Of a stretch of DNA of 43,085 bases, positions 1-8,926 are shown one piece after another (position 1 is the stretch's first letter; each line of letters starts with the position of its first letter). The notes under the pieces were generated by a model. It saw nothing but the letters and a program-made list of their open reading frames with translations, was not told where the DNA came from and searched no databases. This stretch comes from an uncultured Butyrivibrio sp. (GTDB taxonomy: Bacteria > Bacillota > Clostridia > Lachnospirales > Lachnospiraceae). The stretch spans positions 1 through 43,085 of the forward strand of contig CAMORK010000016.1 in NCBI GenBank assembly GCA_946623755.1, read 5' to 3'. The translations under genes were made by a program, and so were the position numbers.

Positions 1-1145
1 ATCAGGAAGTGCAGTACAAGCGCCCCGACGCTCAGGACCTCATGGAGAAGATGGACATTCAGTATCTGACTGCCAAAAAGATCTCAGAGAGAGTCTGCGC
101 AGCACTTGATGAGGGCAAAAAGCCTTCTGAGATCGATTTTACAGGATATGAGAAATACAAGGCGGCAGTAATTGATATACTTGAGTCCGGAAGACGTTAT
201 CTGGGCCAGATGGACCTTAATATTAAGTCTGATCTTGTTTGGGAGCATTACAGAAATACACTTAAGGCTCTTTCAGGATACGGCGCTAAGATTGTAAGAC
301 TTGATGCCTTTGCCTATGCGCCAAAGGAACCCGGCAAGAAGAATTTCCTCAATGAGCCCGATACCTGGGATGTTCTTGAGAGGGTAAAAGAGATTGCTGA
401 TGAGTTCGGCGTTTCCCTTCTTCCCGAGATCCATGCAAGCTACAGCGAGAAAATCTATGAGACTGTAGCTGGCAAGGGATATATGACCTATGACTTCTTC
501 CTTCCCGGCCTTCTCATCTATGCAATTGAGAATAAAGACGGATCGGTTCTTAGAAAATGGGCTGAGGAGATTCAGGAAAAGAAGATCCGCGTAGTCAACA
601 TGCTCGGCTGCCACGACGGTATTCCGCTTCTTGATCTCAAGGGAATCCTTGCAGAAGAAGACATACAGAAGATGATAGATACTATCGTTGGAAGAGGCGG
701 TTTTGTAAAGGACCTTCACGGAGCCAAGAACATGTACTACCAGGTAAATGCAACATATTACAGTGCTCTTGGAGAGGACGACAAGAAGATGCTCTTTGCA
801 AGAGCAATCCAGATGTTCATGCCAGGCAAACCCCAGGTATGGTACCTTGATCTCTTTGCAGGTAAAAATGATCACGAAGCAGTAAAAAGAGCCGGAGCCG
901 GCGGACATAAGGAGATAAACAGAACCAATCTTACCATGGATCAGATCGCGGATGCCATGAACATGGATGTGGTTAAAAAGCAGCTTGAACTTTTAAGGTT
1001 CAGAAACACAAATCCTGCCTTTGGATTTGATTCAAAGCTTGATATCAGGACAGAGGGCAGCATAATGACCTTCACTTGGACAAAGGGTGAAAACAAAGCA
1101 AGTCTTAGGGCAGACTTCTCTGATTATAGTTATACAATTGAATAA
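1..1145 (+). CDS. GH13 subfamily 18 sucrose-phosphorylase-like enzyme, 5' truncated by window edge
   Basis: The frame is open to the left edge, so the first roughly 100 or more residues are missing; the GTG at 9 is probably internal. The visible part carries the alpha-amylase clan triad. RLDAF holds the nucleophile Asp (codon at 303), LPEIH the acid/base Glu (codon at 426), and CHDGI the transition-state Asp (codon at 615). GHKEINRTNL near the C-terminus is typical of GH13_18, the sucrose and glucosylglycerate phosphorylase group. These cytoplasmic enzymes split sucrose or a related alpha-glucoside with phosphate to give glucose-1-phosphate. Exact substrate cannot be read from the fragment. 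No clear terminator follows; a possible promoter for the next gene lies directly behind the stop. Confidence 0.85.
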   Translation, partial: QEVQYKRPDAQDLMEKMDIQYLTAKKISERVCAALDEGKKPSEIDFTGYEKYKAAVIDILESGRRYLGQMDLNIKSDLVWEHYRNTLKALSGYGAKIVRLDAFAYAPKEPGKKNFLNEPDTWDVLERVKEIADEFGVSLLPEIHASYSEKIYETVAGKGYMTYDFFLPGLLIYAIENKDGSVLRKWAEEIQEKKIRVVNMLGCHDGIPLLDLKGILAEEDIQKMIDTIVGRGGFVKDLHGAKNMYYQVNATYYSALGEDDKKMLFARAIQMFMPGKPQVWYLDLFAGKNDHEAVKRAGAGGHKEINRTNLTMDQIADAMNMDVVKKQLELLRFRNTNPAFGFDSKLDIRTEGSIMTFTWTKGENKASLRADFSDYSYTIE

Positions 1146-1149
1146 AACT

Positions 1150-1158
1150 TGATATAAT
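1150..1158 (+). promoter_or_regulatory. Extended -10 promoter of the receiver gene
   Basis: TGATATAAT gives a consensus TATAAT with the TG extension, starting 5 bases after the preceding stop codon and about 45 bases ahead of the receiver start. No good -35 box is visible, which is acceptable for an extended -10 promoter. Confidence 0.45.
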
Positions 1159-1204
1159 AATATAAGAGAAGTGAACGATATCAGGATAACACAGGAGAGC
1201 CTAT

Positions 1205-1555
1205 ATGCCGCGAATACTTATAGTTGATGATTCTGCCGTGAATCGCAATATCCTCAGGAATATATTGGAAAAAGAGGGCTTTGATGTAATTGCGGAGGCG
1301 GAGAACGGAGAAACCGGTATTGATGAGTATCTGGATAAATCACCGGACATCGTGACTTTGGATATTTCCATGCCGGGGATTGGTGGAATTGAGGTCCTTA
1401 AGCATATCAAGGAGCATAATCCCCATACTAAGGTAATTATGCTTTCCGCGGATGGCGGGCAGAAAGAGAGGGCTGCCGAATTAGGAGCTGATGAGTTCAT
1501 CACAAAACCTTATCAGATATCAGAGATAATGAATGCTGTAAAGAATTGCAGTTAA
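1205..1555 (+). CDS. Single-domain CheY-like response regulator
   Basis: A 116-residue stand-alone receiver domain with no output domain. The acidic pocket is D8/D9, the phosphoacceptor is D53 (TLDISMP), the switch Ser is S81 (MLSA) and the conserved Lys is K101 (TKP). AGGAGA lies 6 bases before the ATG. It would take phosphate from an unknown histidine kinase and act through protein binding. The sequence resembles CheY and the receiver part of chemotaxis or stress phosphorelays, but no che or kinase gene is adjacent, so the partner is unknown. It is monocistronic, bounded by its own promoter and a strong terminator. Confidence 0.93.
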   Translation: MPRILIVDDSAVNRNILRNILEKEGFDVIAEAENGETGIDEYLDKSPDIVTLDISMPGIGGIEVLKHIKEHNPHTKVIMLSADGGQKERAAELGADEFITKPYQISEIMNAVKNCS

Positions 1556-1560
1556 TATAA

Positions 1561-1600
1561 AAGTCAGGGAGATCATCACAACATCCCCCTGACTTTTTAA
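1561..1600 (+). terminator. Rho-independent terminator after the receiver gene
   Basis: AAGTCAGGG (1561-1569) pairs perfectly with CCCTGACTT (1587-1595) across a 17-base loop and is followed by a T-rich tract. Confidence 0.85.
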
Positions 1601-1628
1601 TTTAAGTTGAAATTACGGCTTTTGCTAT

Positions 1629-2411
1629 TTACTTCTTTAGATAGATAAGATAATACATGACTCCGACACAGAGACCGCCACCTATAATATTTCCGATGGT
1701 AACAGGAATGAGATTGGTGACAAAATAGCCAAAGAGTGAAAGTCCGTCAGCGCTGATACCGTAGACATAGGAAGCTATCATTCCGGCGGGGATAAAGTAC
1801 ATGTTTGCAACGCAGTGCTCGAAGCCGCCTATGATAAAGAGCATGACAGGGAACCATAATGAGAGCACCTTGCCTGCCAGCTCGTCTGCTGCAAAGGAAC
1901 ACCATACGGCCATACATACCAGGATGTTGCAGAGAATTCCCTTAAGGAGTCCGTCGGTAAAAGAGATTCCGGACTTGGCAACGGCTGTGCTTACAACAGC
2001 TTCTGCGAGCGCACCGTCTGCAAAGGCATATGTGTGAGAGTAATTTGCCAAAAGAGCTATAAAAAAGGCGCCAACCATATTTCCAAGATAGACGATGACC
2101 CAGTTCCTCAGCATTCCTGTAACTGTGGCTTTTTTGCTCATCACCGGAACGATGATCAGACAGTTCCCGGTAAAGAGTTCTGCGCCACCTACCAGCACCA
2201 TGAAAAGACCTATTGGGAAAACCACGCTGCTGACAAGTCTTCCGACTGAAGGGTTCGGAGCACATACCGATGCGATCTGACTGCCCAGACCTCCCAGTGC
2301 TATGAAAGCTCCTGCCATGATTCCCAGTAAAAAGGTCTTTCCAAAACTCATGCCCGTTTTGGCGGTTCCGACGGTTTCGTAAGTGGTTGCGATAGCAGCT
2401 GGTGATTTCAT
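1629..2411 (-). CDS. Formate/nitrite transporter (FNT) family channel
   Basis: 260 residues with six hydrophobic segments, the expected size for FNT. Family landmarks are the pore-loop segment GGAELFTGNC and GGFEHCVANMY, whose His corresponds to the central pore histidine of FocA. FNT proteins are pentameric membrane channels for formate, nitrite, hydrosulfide or other small monovalent acids. For a mixed-acid fermenter formate export is plausible, but substrate is not decided by sequence. GGAGG lies 6-10 bases before the ATG. It converges with the receiver gene and diverges from the phosphatase gene. A 7-bp inverted repeat (2469-2487, TTCAATA/TATTGAA with a 5-base spacer) lies upstream and may be an operator. 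Confidence 0.93.
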   Translation of the reverse strand: MKSPAAIATTYETVGTAKTGMSFGKTFLLGIMAGAFIALGGLGSQIASVCAPNPSVGRLVSSVVFPIGLFMVLVGGAELFTGNCLIIVPVMSKKATVTGMLRNWVIVYLGNMVGAFFIALLANYSHTYAFADGALAEAVVSTAVAKSGISFTDGLLKGILCNILVCMAVWCSFAADELAGKVLSLWFPVMLFIIGGFEHCVANMYFIPAGMIASYVYGISADGLSLFGYFVTNLIPVTIGNIIGGGLCVGVMYYLIYLKK

Positions 2412-2580
2412 GAGAGCCTCCTTTGAACTTATAATTACTTCTACATCATATAGTATCTCAAATATATTTTCAATACAAGATATTGAACACTGGTGTGGGA
2501 CGTTTTAGCGTTTTTTAATGTACGTTTTCTTAAGGGCATGGTAGTATATAAATAATAACTCCAATTAAGAAGGAAGTTCT

Positions 2581-4209
2581 ATGGCCGGAAAAAAGAAAGA
2601 AAAAAAGAAAAAAAGAAAGTCCCTCACCAGGCAGATCATACACATTATCATTGCTGCGCATTTTATAGCGATTGCCCTGGTGCTCTTTGTTTCGAGGTTT
2701 TATTTGATAAATGAGACTTTTGATGATGCAACGGAAATTGCAGATGTAGCCCTTGACGGTGCTGTTCAGGTTGTGGAAGCACTTAATATGGATTACACCA
2801 AAAGTCTGGATCCTGAGGTCAATGCTGCCATAAGGGAGAGTTTTACAAGATTTTGTAAACGGGCTGAAATTGCATATCTGTACCTGTATACCATAGATAA
2901 AAGCGGAAATATCCTTCATCTGGCAAGTGCATCCGGAACCCCTGAGAATGATGAGAGAGTAAGAGAGCTGTATGGGAACGGACAAACAGAAAACAGAGAG
3001 CTTACTGATTATGAGAATTATCTCATGTACGGCGGGGATATAACTAACAATTCAGATTTGATCGTAAATGATCTTGGATATTTCTTTAGCGGTTATATGG
3101 GATTATATGATGATGACGGGAATCTTGAAGGTATTCTCAGAGCGGACTTTGATCTCTCCAAAATAATCGGCAAAATGTTGCAAAAGATAATTACCTATCT
3201 ACTCGTGGGAGTAATATCATTTATTATTACCACGATCTCGTCTGTTGTTCTTTTAAGGCATGATGTGGTAAATCCGGTAAAGAGTCTTTCAAAGAATATG
3301 ACGAAATTTACCGGGACAAAAGAAATTGTCACTCTTGAGAACAAATCAAAATACTTAAATGAGATAACCGACATAGAAAGCTCTTTTGACACTATGCAGA
3401 AGGAGATAAAGAGCTATATGGATGATATAGAATCTCTTACAAGAGATAAAGTCCAGACCCAGACCCAGGTAGACATTGCCAGGAGAATACAGCTCGGTAT
3501 AGTTCCCGAAACAAGTAACTATATCAAAAATCACTCCTATGTCTATGCTACCAGCAAGCCTGCGATTGATGTGGGCGGAGACTTCTATGATATTTTTGAA
3601 CTTGATAAGAGAAATATATGCATAGTTGAGGCTGATGTTTCCGGAAAGGGTATTTCGGCAGCTCTTTTCATGATGATGATGCGCAGCATAATAAGGGAGA
3701 AGATCAAGTCGGACAAGGACCTTAGCCGTGCTCTCTCTGAAGTAAACTTAGATGTTTGCTCATCCAATCCAGAGCTGATGTTTGCAACAGTTTTTGCCCT
3801 TACACTTGATACTCTGACGGGAGAAATTGTTTACTGCAACGCGGGACATAATCCGCCTGTGTTCTTTGACGGAGCTAAGGCAAAAGAGCTTGAGGTAGAA
3901 CCCAATGTTGTCGTGGGCTTTGAGGGAAATTCGACCTTTACCTCCGGCAGTATGAAATTAAAGGACGGCGAAGGCCTTTATATCTACACGGATGGTGTCA
4001 CTGAGGCCATCAACACATCTGATGAGCAGTTTACGATAAAGCGAGTGGAGGACACCATAAAGGCATCCTCCAAAGAAAGTCCTGAGCTTATCATAAAGAC
4101 GATCACGGATAACTTAAATGATTTTGCAAAAGGCAAGGATCAGTTTGACGACATAACACAGATCGCCATTCTCTACAAAGACAGTGGACAGGCATCAGAG
4201 AGTATTTAA
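2581..4209 (+). CDS. Membrane-anchored HAMP-PP2C (SpoIIE/RsbU-type) serine phosphatase
   Basis: 542 residues. A very Lys-rich cytoplasmic start (residues 2-15) precedes TM1 (about 18-40). An extracytoplasmic sensor of about 150 residues follows, then TM2 (about 200-225), a HAMP-like linker and coiled coil, and the SpoIIE/PP2C domain. Metal-binding acidic residues are visible in DVGGDFYD (from D330), EADVSGKG (D352), YTDGVTE (D471) and DDITQ (D523/D524). Such proteins dephosphorylate anti-anti-sigma (STAS) proteins in partner-switching stress pathways. No STAS or anti-sigma gene is adjacent, so the target is distant. RBS AAGGAAG lies just before the ATG. The 3' end overlaps the convergent MATE gene by 15 bases. 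Confidence 0.92.
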   Translation: MAGKKKEKKKKRKSLTRQIIHIIIAAHFIAIALVLFVSRFYLINETFDDATEIADVALDGAVQVVEALNMDYTKSLDPEVNAAIRESFTRFCKRAEIAYLYLYTIDKSGNILHLASASGTPENDERVRELYGNGQTENRELTDYENYLMYGGDITNNSDLIVNDLGYFFSGYMGLYDDDGNLEGILRADFDLSKIIGKMLQKIITYLLVGVISFIITTISSVVLLRHDVVNPVKSLSKNMTKFTGTKEIVTLENKSKYLNEITDIESSFDTMQKEIKSYMDDIESLTRDKVQTQTQVDIARRIQLGIVPETSNYIKNHSYVYATSKPAIDVGGDFYDIFELDKRNICIVEADVSGKGISAALFMMMMRSIIREKIKSDKDLSRALSEVNLDVCSSNPELMFATVFALTLDTLTGEIVYCNAGHNPPVFFDGAKAKELEVEPNVVVGFEGNSTFTSGSMKLKDGEGLYIYTDGVTEAINTSDEQFTIKRVEDTIKASSKESPELIIKTITDNLNDFAKGKDQFDDITQIAILYKDSGQASESI

Positions 4210-4224
4210 GCTCTGCCTTTTTCT
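4191..4224 (+). terminator. Possible terminator at the convergent phosphatase/MATE ends
   Basis: GGCA plus GAG (4191-4200, with a 3-base bulge) can pair with CTC plus TGCC (4211-4217), followed by TTTTTCTT. The stem overlaps both stop codons. Weak but correctly placed. Confidence 0.4.
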
Positions 4225-5550
4225 TAACTGCTTCATGACGTAGATATACAGGATTATGGAGAATATACCTGCCGTAAGCCATGCCGAAGCATCTCCTGCA
4301 ACAGCCATGTTAAAGCTGTGAAGCTTCATTGACAAAAGAGCTGTGCCAAATCTTGCAATCAGCTCCACAATACCAAGCATAAGGGCTGTTTTGCCAAATC
4401 CGCAGGCCTGCATGGCGTTTCTGTAGATGAATATCATGGCCAGCGGGATATAGAACGGAACGCAGGCATATACATAGGCCCTGGCGTAGGGCAGATAGGC
4501 TGCTATGTCAACTCCGGGATCAAAGAAGAACCCGATTATTATCGGCAGCAGTACAACGCTTAAGACTCCGTTTATGACAGAGTAAACTGCTGCAATCTTC
4601 ATGGCATCCCTTGTACCCATATCAACTCTTTCAAGATCGCCGTAGCCGAAGTTCTGTCCTGCATAGGCGGCTATTGTCTGGCCTATAGAGGGCATTCCGG
4701 CGGTCATGAGGTTTACAACCTTTCCTGCGGCGGTAAAGCCGGTAACGGCAGTTGAACCGTAGATGTTGATGGATGACTGCATTACCATGGTTCCGGAGGC
4801 TGTTATTCCAAACTGAAGAGCCATGGGGATACCGATGTTTAGCTGTTTTAATGAATAATCTTTGTGGAGATGCCAGTCGCTTTTCTTTGGGCGAAGTACC
4901 TCCACTTTTTTTATTATGTAGATCATGCAAAGTACGGCAGAAGCCGCCTGGGACAGGTCAGTTGCCAGAGCAGCACCGAATGTTCCCATATGAAATCCCA
5001 CGATAAACAAAAGGTCTAGCACTATATTTAAAAGTGCCGAGAATATCAGAAAATACAGAGGAGTTCTGCTGTTTCCGATGGCGCGAAGAGATGCTGCCAG
5101 GAGGTTATACCCGATAAGAGCGATACTTCCCGCACAGATGGTGGAGATATAGGCATAGGCATCGCTGTATATGTCTGAGGGGGTATTCATAATTCGAAGG
5201 AGAGGGTGCATCACAATAAGAGCTATTACCGTAACTACCACAGTGCTGATAAGACCCAGAAGTATGGCGTTTACAAAGGCAACTCTCGTGCCGTCTTTAT
5301 CACCTGCCCCGTACTTCTGACTGATGAGGACCGTATAGCCTGTGGTCATACCGTTGGCAAGTCCCATTATCATGAACATGATTGTTCCTGTGGAACCCAC
5401 GGCAGCAAGGGCTGTGGGAGATACGTATCTGCCTACGATAACCGTATCCACCATGTTGTAGAACTGCTGAAATATAAAGCCCAAAAAGATGGGAAGAACA
5501 AATTTTAACAAAAGAGTAAGTGGCCTTCCCTGGGTCATAGATGATTCCAT
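4195..5550 (-). CDS. MATE family multidrug/sodium antiporter
   Basis: 451 residues with about 12 hydrophobic segments. The N-terminus has the PIFLGFIFQQFYNMVDTV pattern of the DinF/NorM-like MATE group. MATE proteins export cationic drugs or metabolites using a Na+ or H+ gradient. CAGGAGGAA lies 7-8 bases before the ATG and supports this start. It begins 20 bases after the merR-like gene on the same strand, so the two form an operon, and the exporter is probably controlled by that regulator. Substrate is unknown. Confidence 0.93.
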   Translation of the reverse strand: MESSMTQGRPLTLLLKFVLPIFLGFIFQQFYNMVDTVIVGRYVSPTALAAVGSTGTIMFMIMGLANGMTTGYTVLISQKYGAGDKDGTRVAFVNAILLGLISTVVVTVIALIVMHPLLRIMNTPSDIYSDAYAYISTICAGSIALIGYNLLAASLRAIGNSRTPLYFLIFSALLNIVLDLLFIVGFHMGTFGAALATDLSQAASAVLCMIYIIKKVEVLRPKKSDWHLHKDYSLKQLNIGIPMALQFGITASGTMVMQSSINIYGSTAVTGFTAAGKVVNLMTAGMPSIGQTIAAYAGQNFGYGDLERVDMGTRDAMKIAAVYSVINGVLSVVLLPIIIGFFFDPGVDIAAYLPYARAYVYACVPFYIPLAMIFIYRNAMQACGFGKTALMLGIVELIARFGTALLSMKLHSFNMAVAGDASAWLTAGIFSIILYIYVMKQLRKRQSLNTL

Positions 5551-5570
5551 AAATTTCCTCCTGTAAACGA

Positions 5571-6026
5571 TCAGCCTATTTTGGTCAAAATAGCGTCAAG
5601 CGCCTTTTGATGATAGTCTTTTTTATCGTATTTATCCCACCGGGGCAGTTCTTTTCCGCTCTTTAAAGCTTTTTCAATGTGACCGTAGTAATCGAGCTTT
5701 TTCAGAATATGCTCATAGGATTCATATCGTTCATAAAACTCCTCAAGCATTATCCTGCTCCTGTTTCTTAAGAGGCTCATCATATCATCGATGCACGTTG
5801 CCTCATCTTTTTCATATTCAAAGAAATCCTTGATCTCGCTTATGGACATGCCTGCCTTTTTAAAACAATTAATGGCTTCGAGTTTACCGACATGATCCTC
5901 GGAATAAACTCTGTGTCCGCTTTCAGTTCTTTTTACATTTGATAAAATACCGATTTCCTCATAATACCTCAGGGTAGAGGCATTAACATCAAATTTTTTC
6001 GATAATTGCGCTATTGTGTAGCTCAT
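5571..6026 (-). CDS. MerR family transcriptional regulator
   Basis: 151 residues. The N-terminal winged helix-turn-helix has the family signature (TIAQLSKKFDVNASTLRYYE, then GHRVYSEDHV). It is followed by the dimerisation coiled coil (about 75-115) and a short C-terminal effector region without a metal-binding Cys cluster. The closest known type is the AdhR/YfmP-like aldehyde or drug-responsive group, not a metal sensor. AAGGAGG sits close before the ATG. It is cotranscribed with the MATE gene and divergent from an aldo/keto reductase. The shared intergenic region contains a 20-bp palindrome, so it probably controls both directions and itself. Confidence 0.93.
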   Translation of the reverse strand: MSYTIAQLSKKFDVNASTLRYYEEIGILSNVKRTESGHRVYSEDHVGKLEAINCFKKAGMSISEIKDFFEYEKDEATCIDDMMSLLRNRSRIMLEEFYERYESYEHILKKLDYYGHIEKALKSGKELPRWDKYDKKDYHQKALDAILTKIG

Positions 6027-6061
6027 TTGGCCTCCTTAAAAAACGTTTCAAAAAATAACTG

Positions 6062-6090
6062 TTGACTTCAAGTGTACTTTAAGTATTAAG
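6062..6090 (+). promoter_or_regulatory. MerR-type operator/promoter in the divergent intergenic region
   Basis: A palindrome at 6065-6084 reads ACTTnAAGT, two bases, ACTTnAAGT, with only the starred centre and two wobble positions breaking symmetry. It overlaps a TTGACT -35 box at 6062-6067, and possible -10 boxes lie at 6084-6092. The placement of a palindrome between the promoter boxes is the classic MerR layout. The site lies 39 bases from the merR start and 62 bases from the aldo/keto reductase start. Confidence 0.7.
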
Positions 6091-6145
6091 CTTTGTAAAG
6101 AACCAAAAAAGGAACTACAATGAAGTAAGTATAGGGAGGTTTACC

Positions 6146-7138
6146 ATGTATACAGCAAACGAAAACAGATATGAAAAGATGCAGTATAACCGCTGCGGAA
6201 ACAGTGGCCTTAAGCTTCCGGCAGTTTCTCTGGGGCTTTGGCACAATTTCGGTGACACGGGAAATTTTGAGAACATGAGGCAGATGTGCTTTACTGCTTT
6301 TGACAACGGTATCACGCACTTTGATCTTGCAAACAACTATGGACCAAAAGAGGGCAGTGCCGAGATCAATTTCGGCAAGATATTAAAAGAGGATATGGCA
6401 TCCTACAGGGATGAGATGATCATTTCCACCAAGGCAGGATACTATATGTGGCCGGGACCTTACGGGGACTTTGGCAGCAGGAAGTACCTGATCGCCAGCC
6501 TTGATCAGTCCCTTAAGAGAATGGGACTTGAATATGTTGATATTTTTTATCATCACAGACCGGACCCCGAGACTCCTCTTGAGGAGACCATGGAGGCTCT
6601 TTCTCAGATCGTAAAAAGCGGAAAGGCTCTTTACGCAGGGCTTTCAAATTATGATGGGGACAGGCTTGAAAAGGCAACAAAGATTCTTACAGACCTTCAT
6701 GTTCCCTTTGTGATCAATCAGAACCGCTACAATATTTTTGACAGAACCATAGAAAAGAATGGACTTAAGGAGAAGGCAAAAGAGCTTAATAAGGGTATCA
6801 TATGCTTTTCACCCCTTGCACAGGGCCTTTTATCAGACAGGTATCTGCAGGGAATTCCGGAGGACAGCAGAGTCCGCACCGACGGAAGATTCCTTCAGGA
6901 AAACAGGATCAGTGAAGATGTGCTTGCCAAGGTAAGAGCTCTTAATGAGATCGCAGCAAAGCGCGGACAGACACTGGCAGAGATGGCTCTTGCCTGGATC
7001 TTAAAGGACGGCTATGTGACATCTGTACTTGTTGGAGCATCAAAGCCTACCCAGATCCTTGATAATATCAAGGCAATTGAGAACATAACTTTCTCAGAGG
7101 ATGAGCTGAATGAGATTGACAGGATTTCTCAGGGCTGA
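6146..7138 (+). CDS. Aldo/keto reductase, YghZ/GpR-like
   Basis: 330 residues, full length for the AKR14-type family. The catalytic tetrad is D60 (HFDLANNYG), Y65, K96 (ISTKAGYY) and H136 or H137 (FYHHRPDP). The MWPGPYGD segment and the TIM-barrel C-terminus (VLVGASKPTQILDN) fit the L-glyceraldehyde-3-phosphate/methylglyoxal reductase branch. It is a cytoplasmic NADPH-dependent reducer of reactive aldehydes. An AGGGAGG-like RBS precedes the ATG. Divergence from a merR gene of the aldehyde-responsive type suggests induction by electrophilic aldehydes; this is inference. It ends 3 bases from the convergent GNAT gene with no visible terminator. Confidence 0.93.
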   Translation: MYTANENRYEKMQYNRCGNSGLKLPAVSLGLWHNFGDTGNFENMRQMCFTAFDNGITHFDLANNYGPKEGSAEINFGKILKEDMASYRDEMIISTKAGYYMWPGPYGDFGSRKYLIASLDQSLKRMGLEYVDIFYHHRPDPETPLEETMEALSQIVKSGKALYAGLSNYDGDRLEKATKILTDLHVPFVINQNRYNIFDRTIEKNGLKEKAKELNKGIICFSPLAQGLLSDRYLQGIPEDSRVRTDGRFLQENRISEDVLAKVRALNEIAAKRGQTLAEMALAWILKDGYVTSVLVGASKPTQILDNIKAIENITFSEDELNEIDRISQG

Positions 7139-7141
7139 TGA

Positions 7142-7972
7142 TCAAAGAATATAATTATGCTGCAGATTCCTTGCGCCTTTAAGACGACCAAGCATTGTCT
7201 CGTACCGGTCATCGGGCGCAGGTATGAGAACAGTGGTATCCGGTGATATTGCATTTCTGCTCATGGACAGGAATGTCCCAAGGAGAGCGGATGTAACATT
7301 CGGAGCTGAAAAGCTTGAGAGCTTTATGAGAGGTTTTTTGTGAAATCTTTTGCTGTAGCCCAGCAGGAGGTAACCTAAAACCTCTCCTTTTTGTGTAAAT
7401 ACAAATGAAAACTCCGGATTTGATCTGAGGTTGCCGAGCATGTAGCTCTGAACTGTACTGTCTGTGGATATATATTTGCTCCAGAAAGCATCATCTTCTT
7501 TGACATTAATCTTAGATATCTGCCTGATATTATTGCTGTCATATTTACCGGAAAATAAATCCGATTCATAGAAAGAACTAAGGGGCACTGCATACAGGTG
7601 CTCAAAATCTGATGCCTCATATATTCCAATAGCTTCTGCAAATTTAAAAAAAGCCTCATTGTCGGAGCTTTTGCCTTCAATGAACGAAAGCATTGCAGGC
7701 CCGCTGTTTTGAAACTCCAGACTTTCTTCAAGACCCTGTATGAGCATAGTCCCGCCACCCTTTCTTCTAAATTGCGGATCTACATATATACTGAGCACAT
7801 TGAAGTCGTTATAATTGTCAGTGATGCCTATGGCAGCCCCAACGGGCCTGCCATCTTCAAGCAGGCCCAGGGCCATAAGCTGCAGATCCTCATTAAGCAA
7901 TGGGTAAATTGCAGGGTCTATGAAAGGTTTAAAAGGATGAGCTTCATCCGGATTGATTATTATTGTTTCCAT
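7142..7972 (-). CDS. GNAT-fold N-acetyltransferase
   Basis: 276 residues. The N-terminal half contains GNAT motif A: a beta strand (VLSIYVD) followed by the acetyl-CoA pyrophosphate loop QFRRKGGG (about residues 66-73). The C-terminal half (about 150-276) has no motif I recognise. It may be a second degenerate GNAT lobe, since it contains a strand pair like GEVLGYLLLGY. Substrate unknown. The downstream neighbour is convergent, and the upstream gene on the same strand is 21 bases away, so the two are probably cotranscribed. The start is the ATG complement at 7972; no strong RBS is obvious. Confidence 0.8.
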   Translation of the reverse strand: METIIINPDEAHPFKPFIDPAIYPLLNEDLQLMALGLLEDGRPVGAAIGITDNYNDFNVLSIYVDPQFRRKGGGTMLIQGLEESLEFQNSGPAMLSFIEGKSSDNEAFFKFAEAIGIYEASDFEHLYAVPLSSFYESDLFSGKYDSNNIRQISKINVKEDDAFWSKYISTDSTVQSYMLGNLRSNPEFSFVFTQKGEVLGYLLLGYSKRFHKKPLIKLSSFSAPNVTSALLGTFLSMSRNAISPDTTVLIPAPDDRYETMLGRLKGARNLQHNYIL

Positions 7973-7993
7973 ATTTTTGAGCCTGTTTTAAAA

Positions 7994-8749
7994 TCAGTAA
8001 TTTGCAATCTTTTTGATCAATATCTTCATACAGGATTTGATGGTATCGTGCTTTGTAGTGCAGTGAGAAAAAGCACCGCTATGGTCGTAATATTTTTTCA
8101 TGGCATCGTTTTTGATAGCGCCTGACTCGTTATCACGTTCATCCGGAACAGTTGTTTTGTATTTGCCGATCATGACATTACTTGTAAACGGAGATTTGAT
8201 GATCTCGTTTGGCAGCGGAGCCATGGTTTCGGTTGTATATGTAGTATCTTCTATTTTGCATATATTTGCAGCTTTGTGAAACTCATATTTTACATAATTG
8301 GAATACAGACTCTTCAGCGTTTTGAGATCGTCATGATTTAGTGGTCCTGACCTGCGTTTCTCTTCCAGATCACGTATGTTTTTTTTGTGCTCCTCAGCTA
8401 GGGCCTCCTTGTTAAAAAAGCTGTCTACAATATTGTCCATATTCGACACCAATATATTCAGGGCTGCATCGGGGTCTGTTTTTGGCAGGTCTGCGTATGA
8501 GTACTGAAGTGCTGGGTGAATGCTGTTATCCACAAATGATTCCATGATATTCTGATTGAACTGTGCATTATCTCCGCAGGACTGAAATCCCGGCATCTCT
8601 TCATCATCCGTGTCAAGATATCTGAACTGTGCGTACTCTGATTCGTTCTGCTTGATCTCCTCCTTGAACTCTCCTAGTACGGTTTCAACTTCCTCTTTAG
8701 TGAGATTGCGACCATCTATCTTGAGTGTCTTAAAGTAAGGGGAGTCCAT
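7994..8749 (-). CDS. Hypothetical protein, 251 residues, family not recognised
   Basis: An acidic, hydrophilic protein with no signal peptide or membrane segment. A helical region with many charged residues (about 95-165) contains ALAEEHKKNIRDLEEKRR. The C-terminal stretch is Lys-rich with CxxKHDTIKSC spacing. There is no other in-frame start before an upstream stop at about 8803, so the ATG at 8749 is taken, although only GAGAG is available as an RBS. It precedes the GNAT gene by 21 bases, suggesting cotranscription. No function is proposed. Confidence 0.65.
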   Translation of the reverse strand: MDSPYFKTLKIDGRNLTKEEVETVLGEFKEEIKQNESEYAQFRYLDTDDEEMPGFQSCGDNAQFNQNIMESFVDNSIHPALQYSYADLPKTDPDAALNILVSNMDNIVDSFFNKEALAEEHKKNIRDLEEKRRSGPLNHDDLKTLKSLYSNYVKYEFHKAANICKIEDTTYTTETMAPLPNEIIKSPFTSNVMIGKYKTTVPDERDNESGAIKNDAMKKYYDHSGAFSHCTTKHDTIKSCMKILIKKIANY

Positions 8750-8926
8750 AATACTCTCAGCAGTAGCATTTTTTATGTAATTGACGGCTTTGTGCTTGTT
8801 TTATTCATGTCTCAGAGGTGGAATGTGGCATTTCTGCCACGGATTTCAGCGAAGAACATCCCCTTGTGCTTGCCTTTTTGATGTTGCGCCTCTCATCAGG
8901 TGTCAATTAGCATCGGCATACAGAAT

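Noticed and set aside
273-908. 211-residue reverse-strand ORF inside the GH13 gene
   Set aside because: It is a shadow of a strongly supported gene with catalytic motifs, and has no RBS or recognisable domain.
2501-2528. Three CGTTTT copies upstream of the SpoIIE-type phosphatase
   Set aside because: Spacing is irregular (8 and 14 bases) and the motif is short and low complexity; chance is likely.
8781-8905. Reverse-strand CTGATGAG followed by a long pairing and GAAA resembled a hammerhead ribozyme core
   Set aside because: The base pairs required next to the core do not form, and no matching stem I or NUH cleavage site could be found. The region 8750-8926 otherwise shows only a 6-bp hairpin (GTGGCA/TGCCAC) and no gene.
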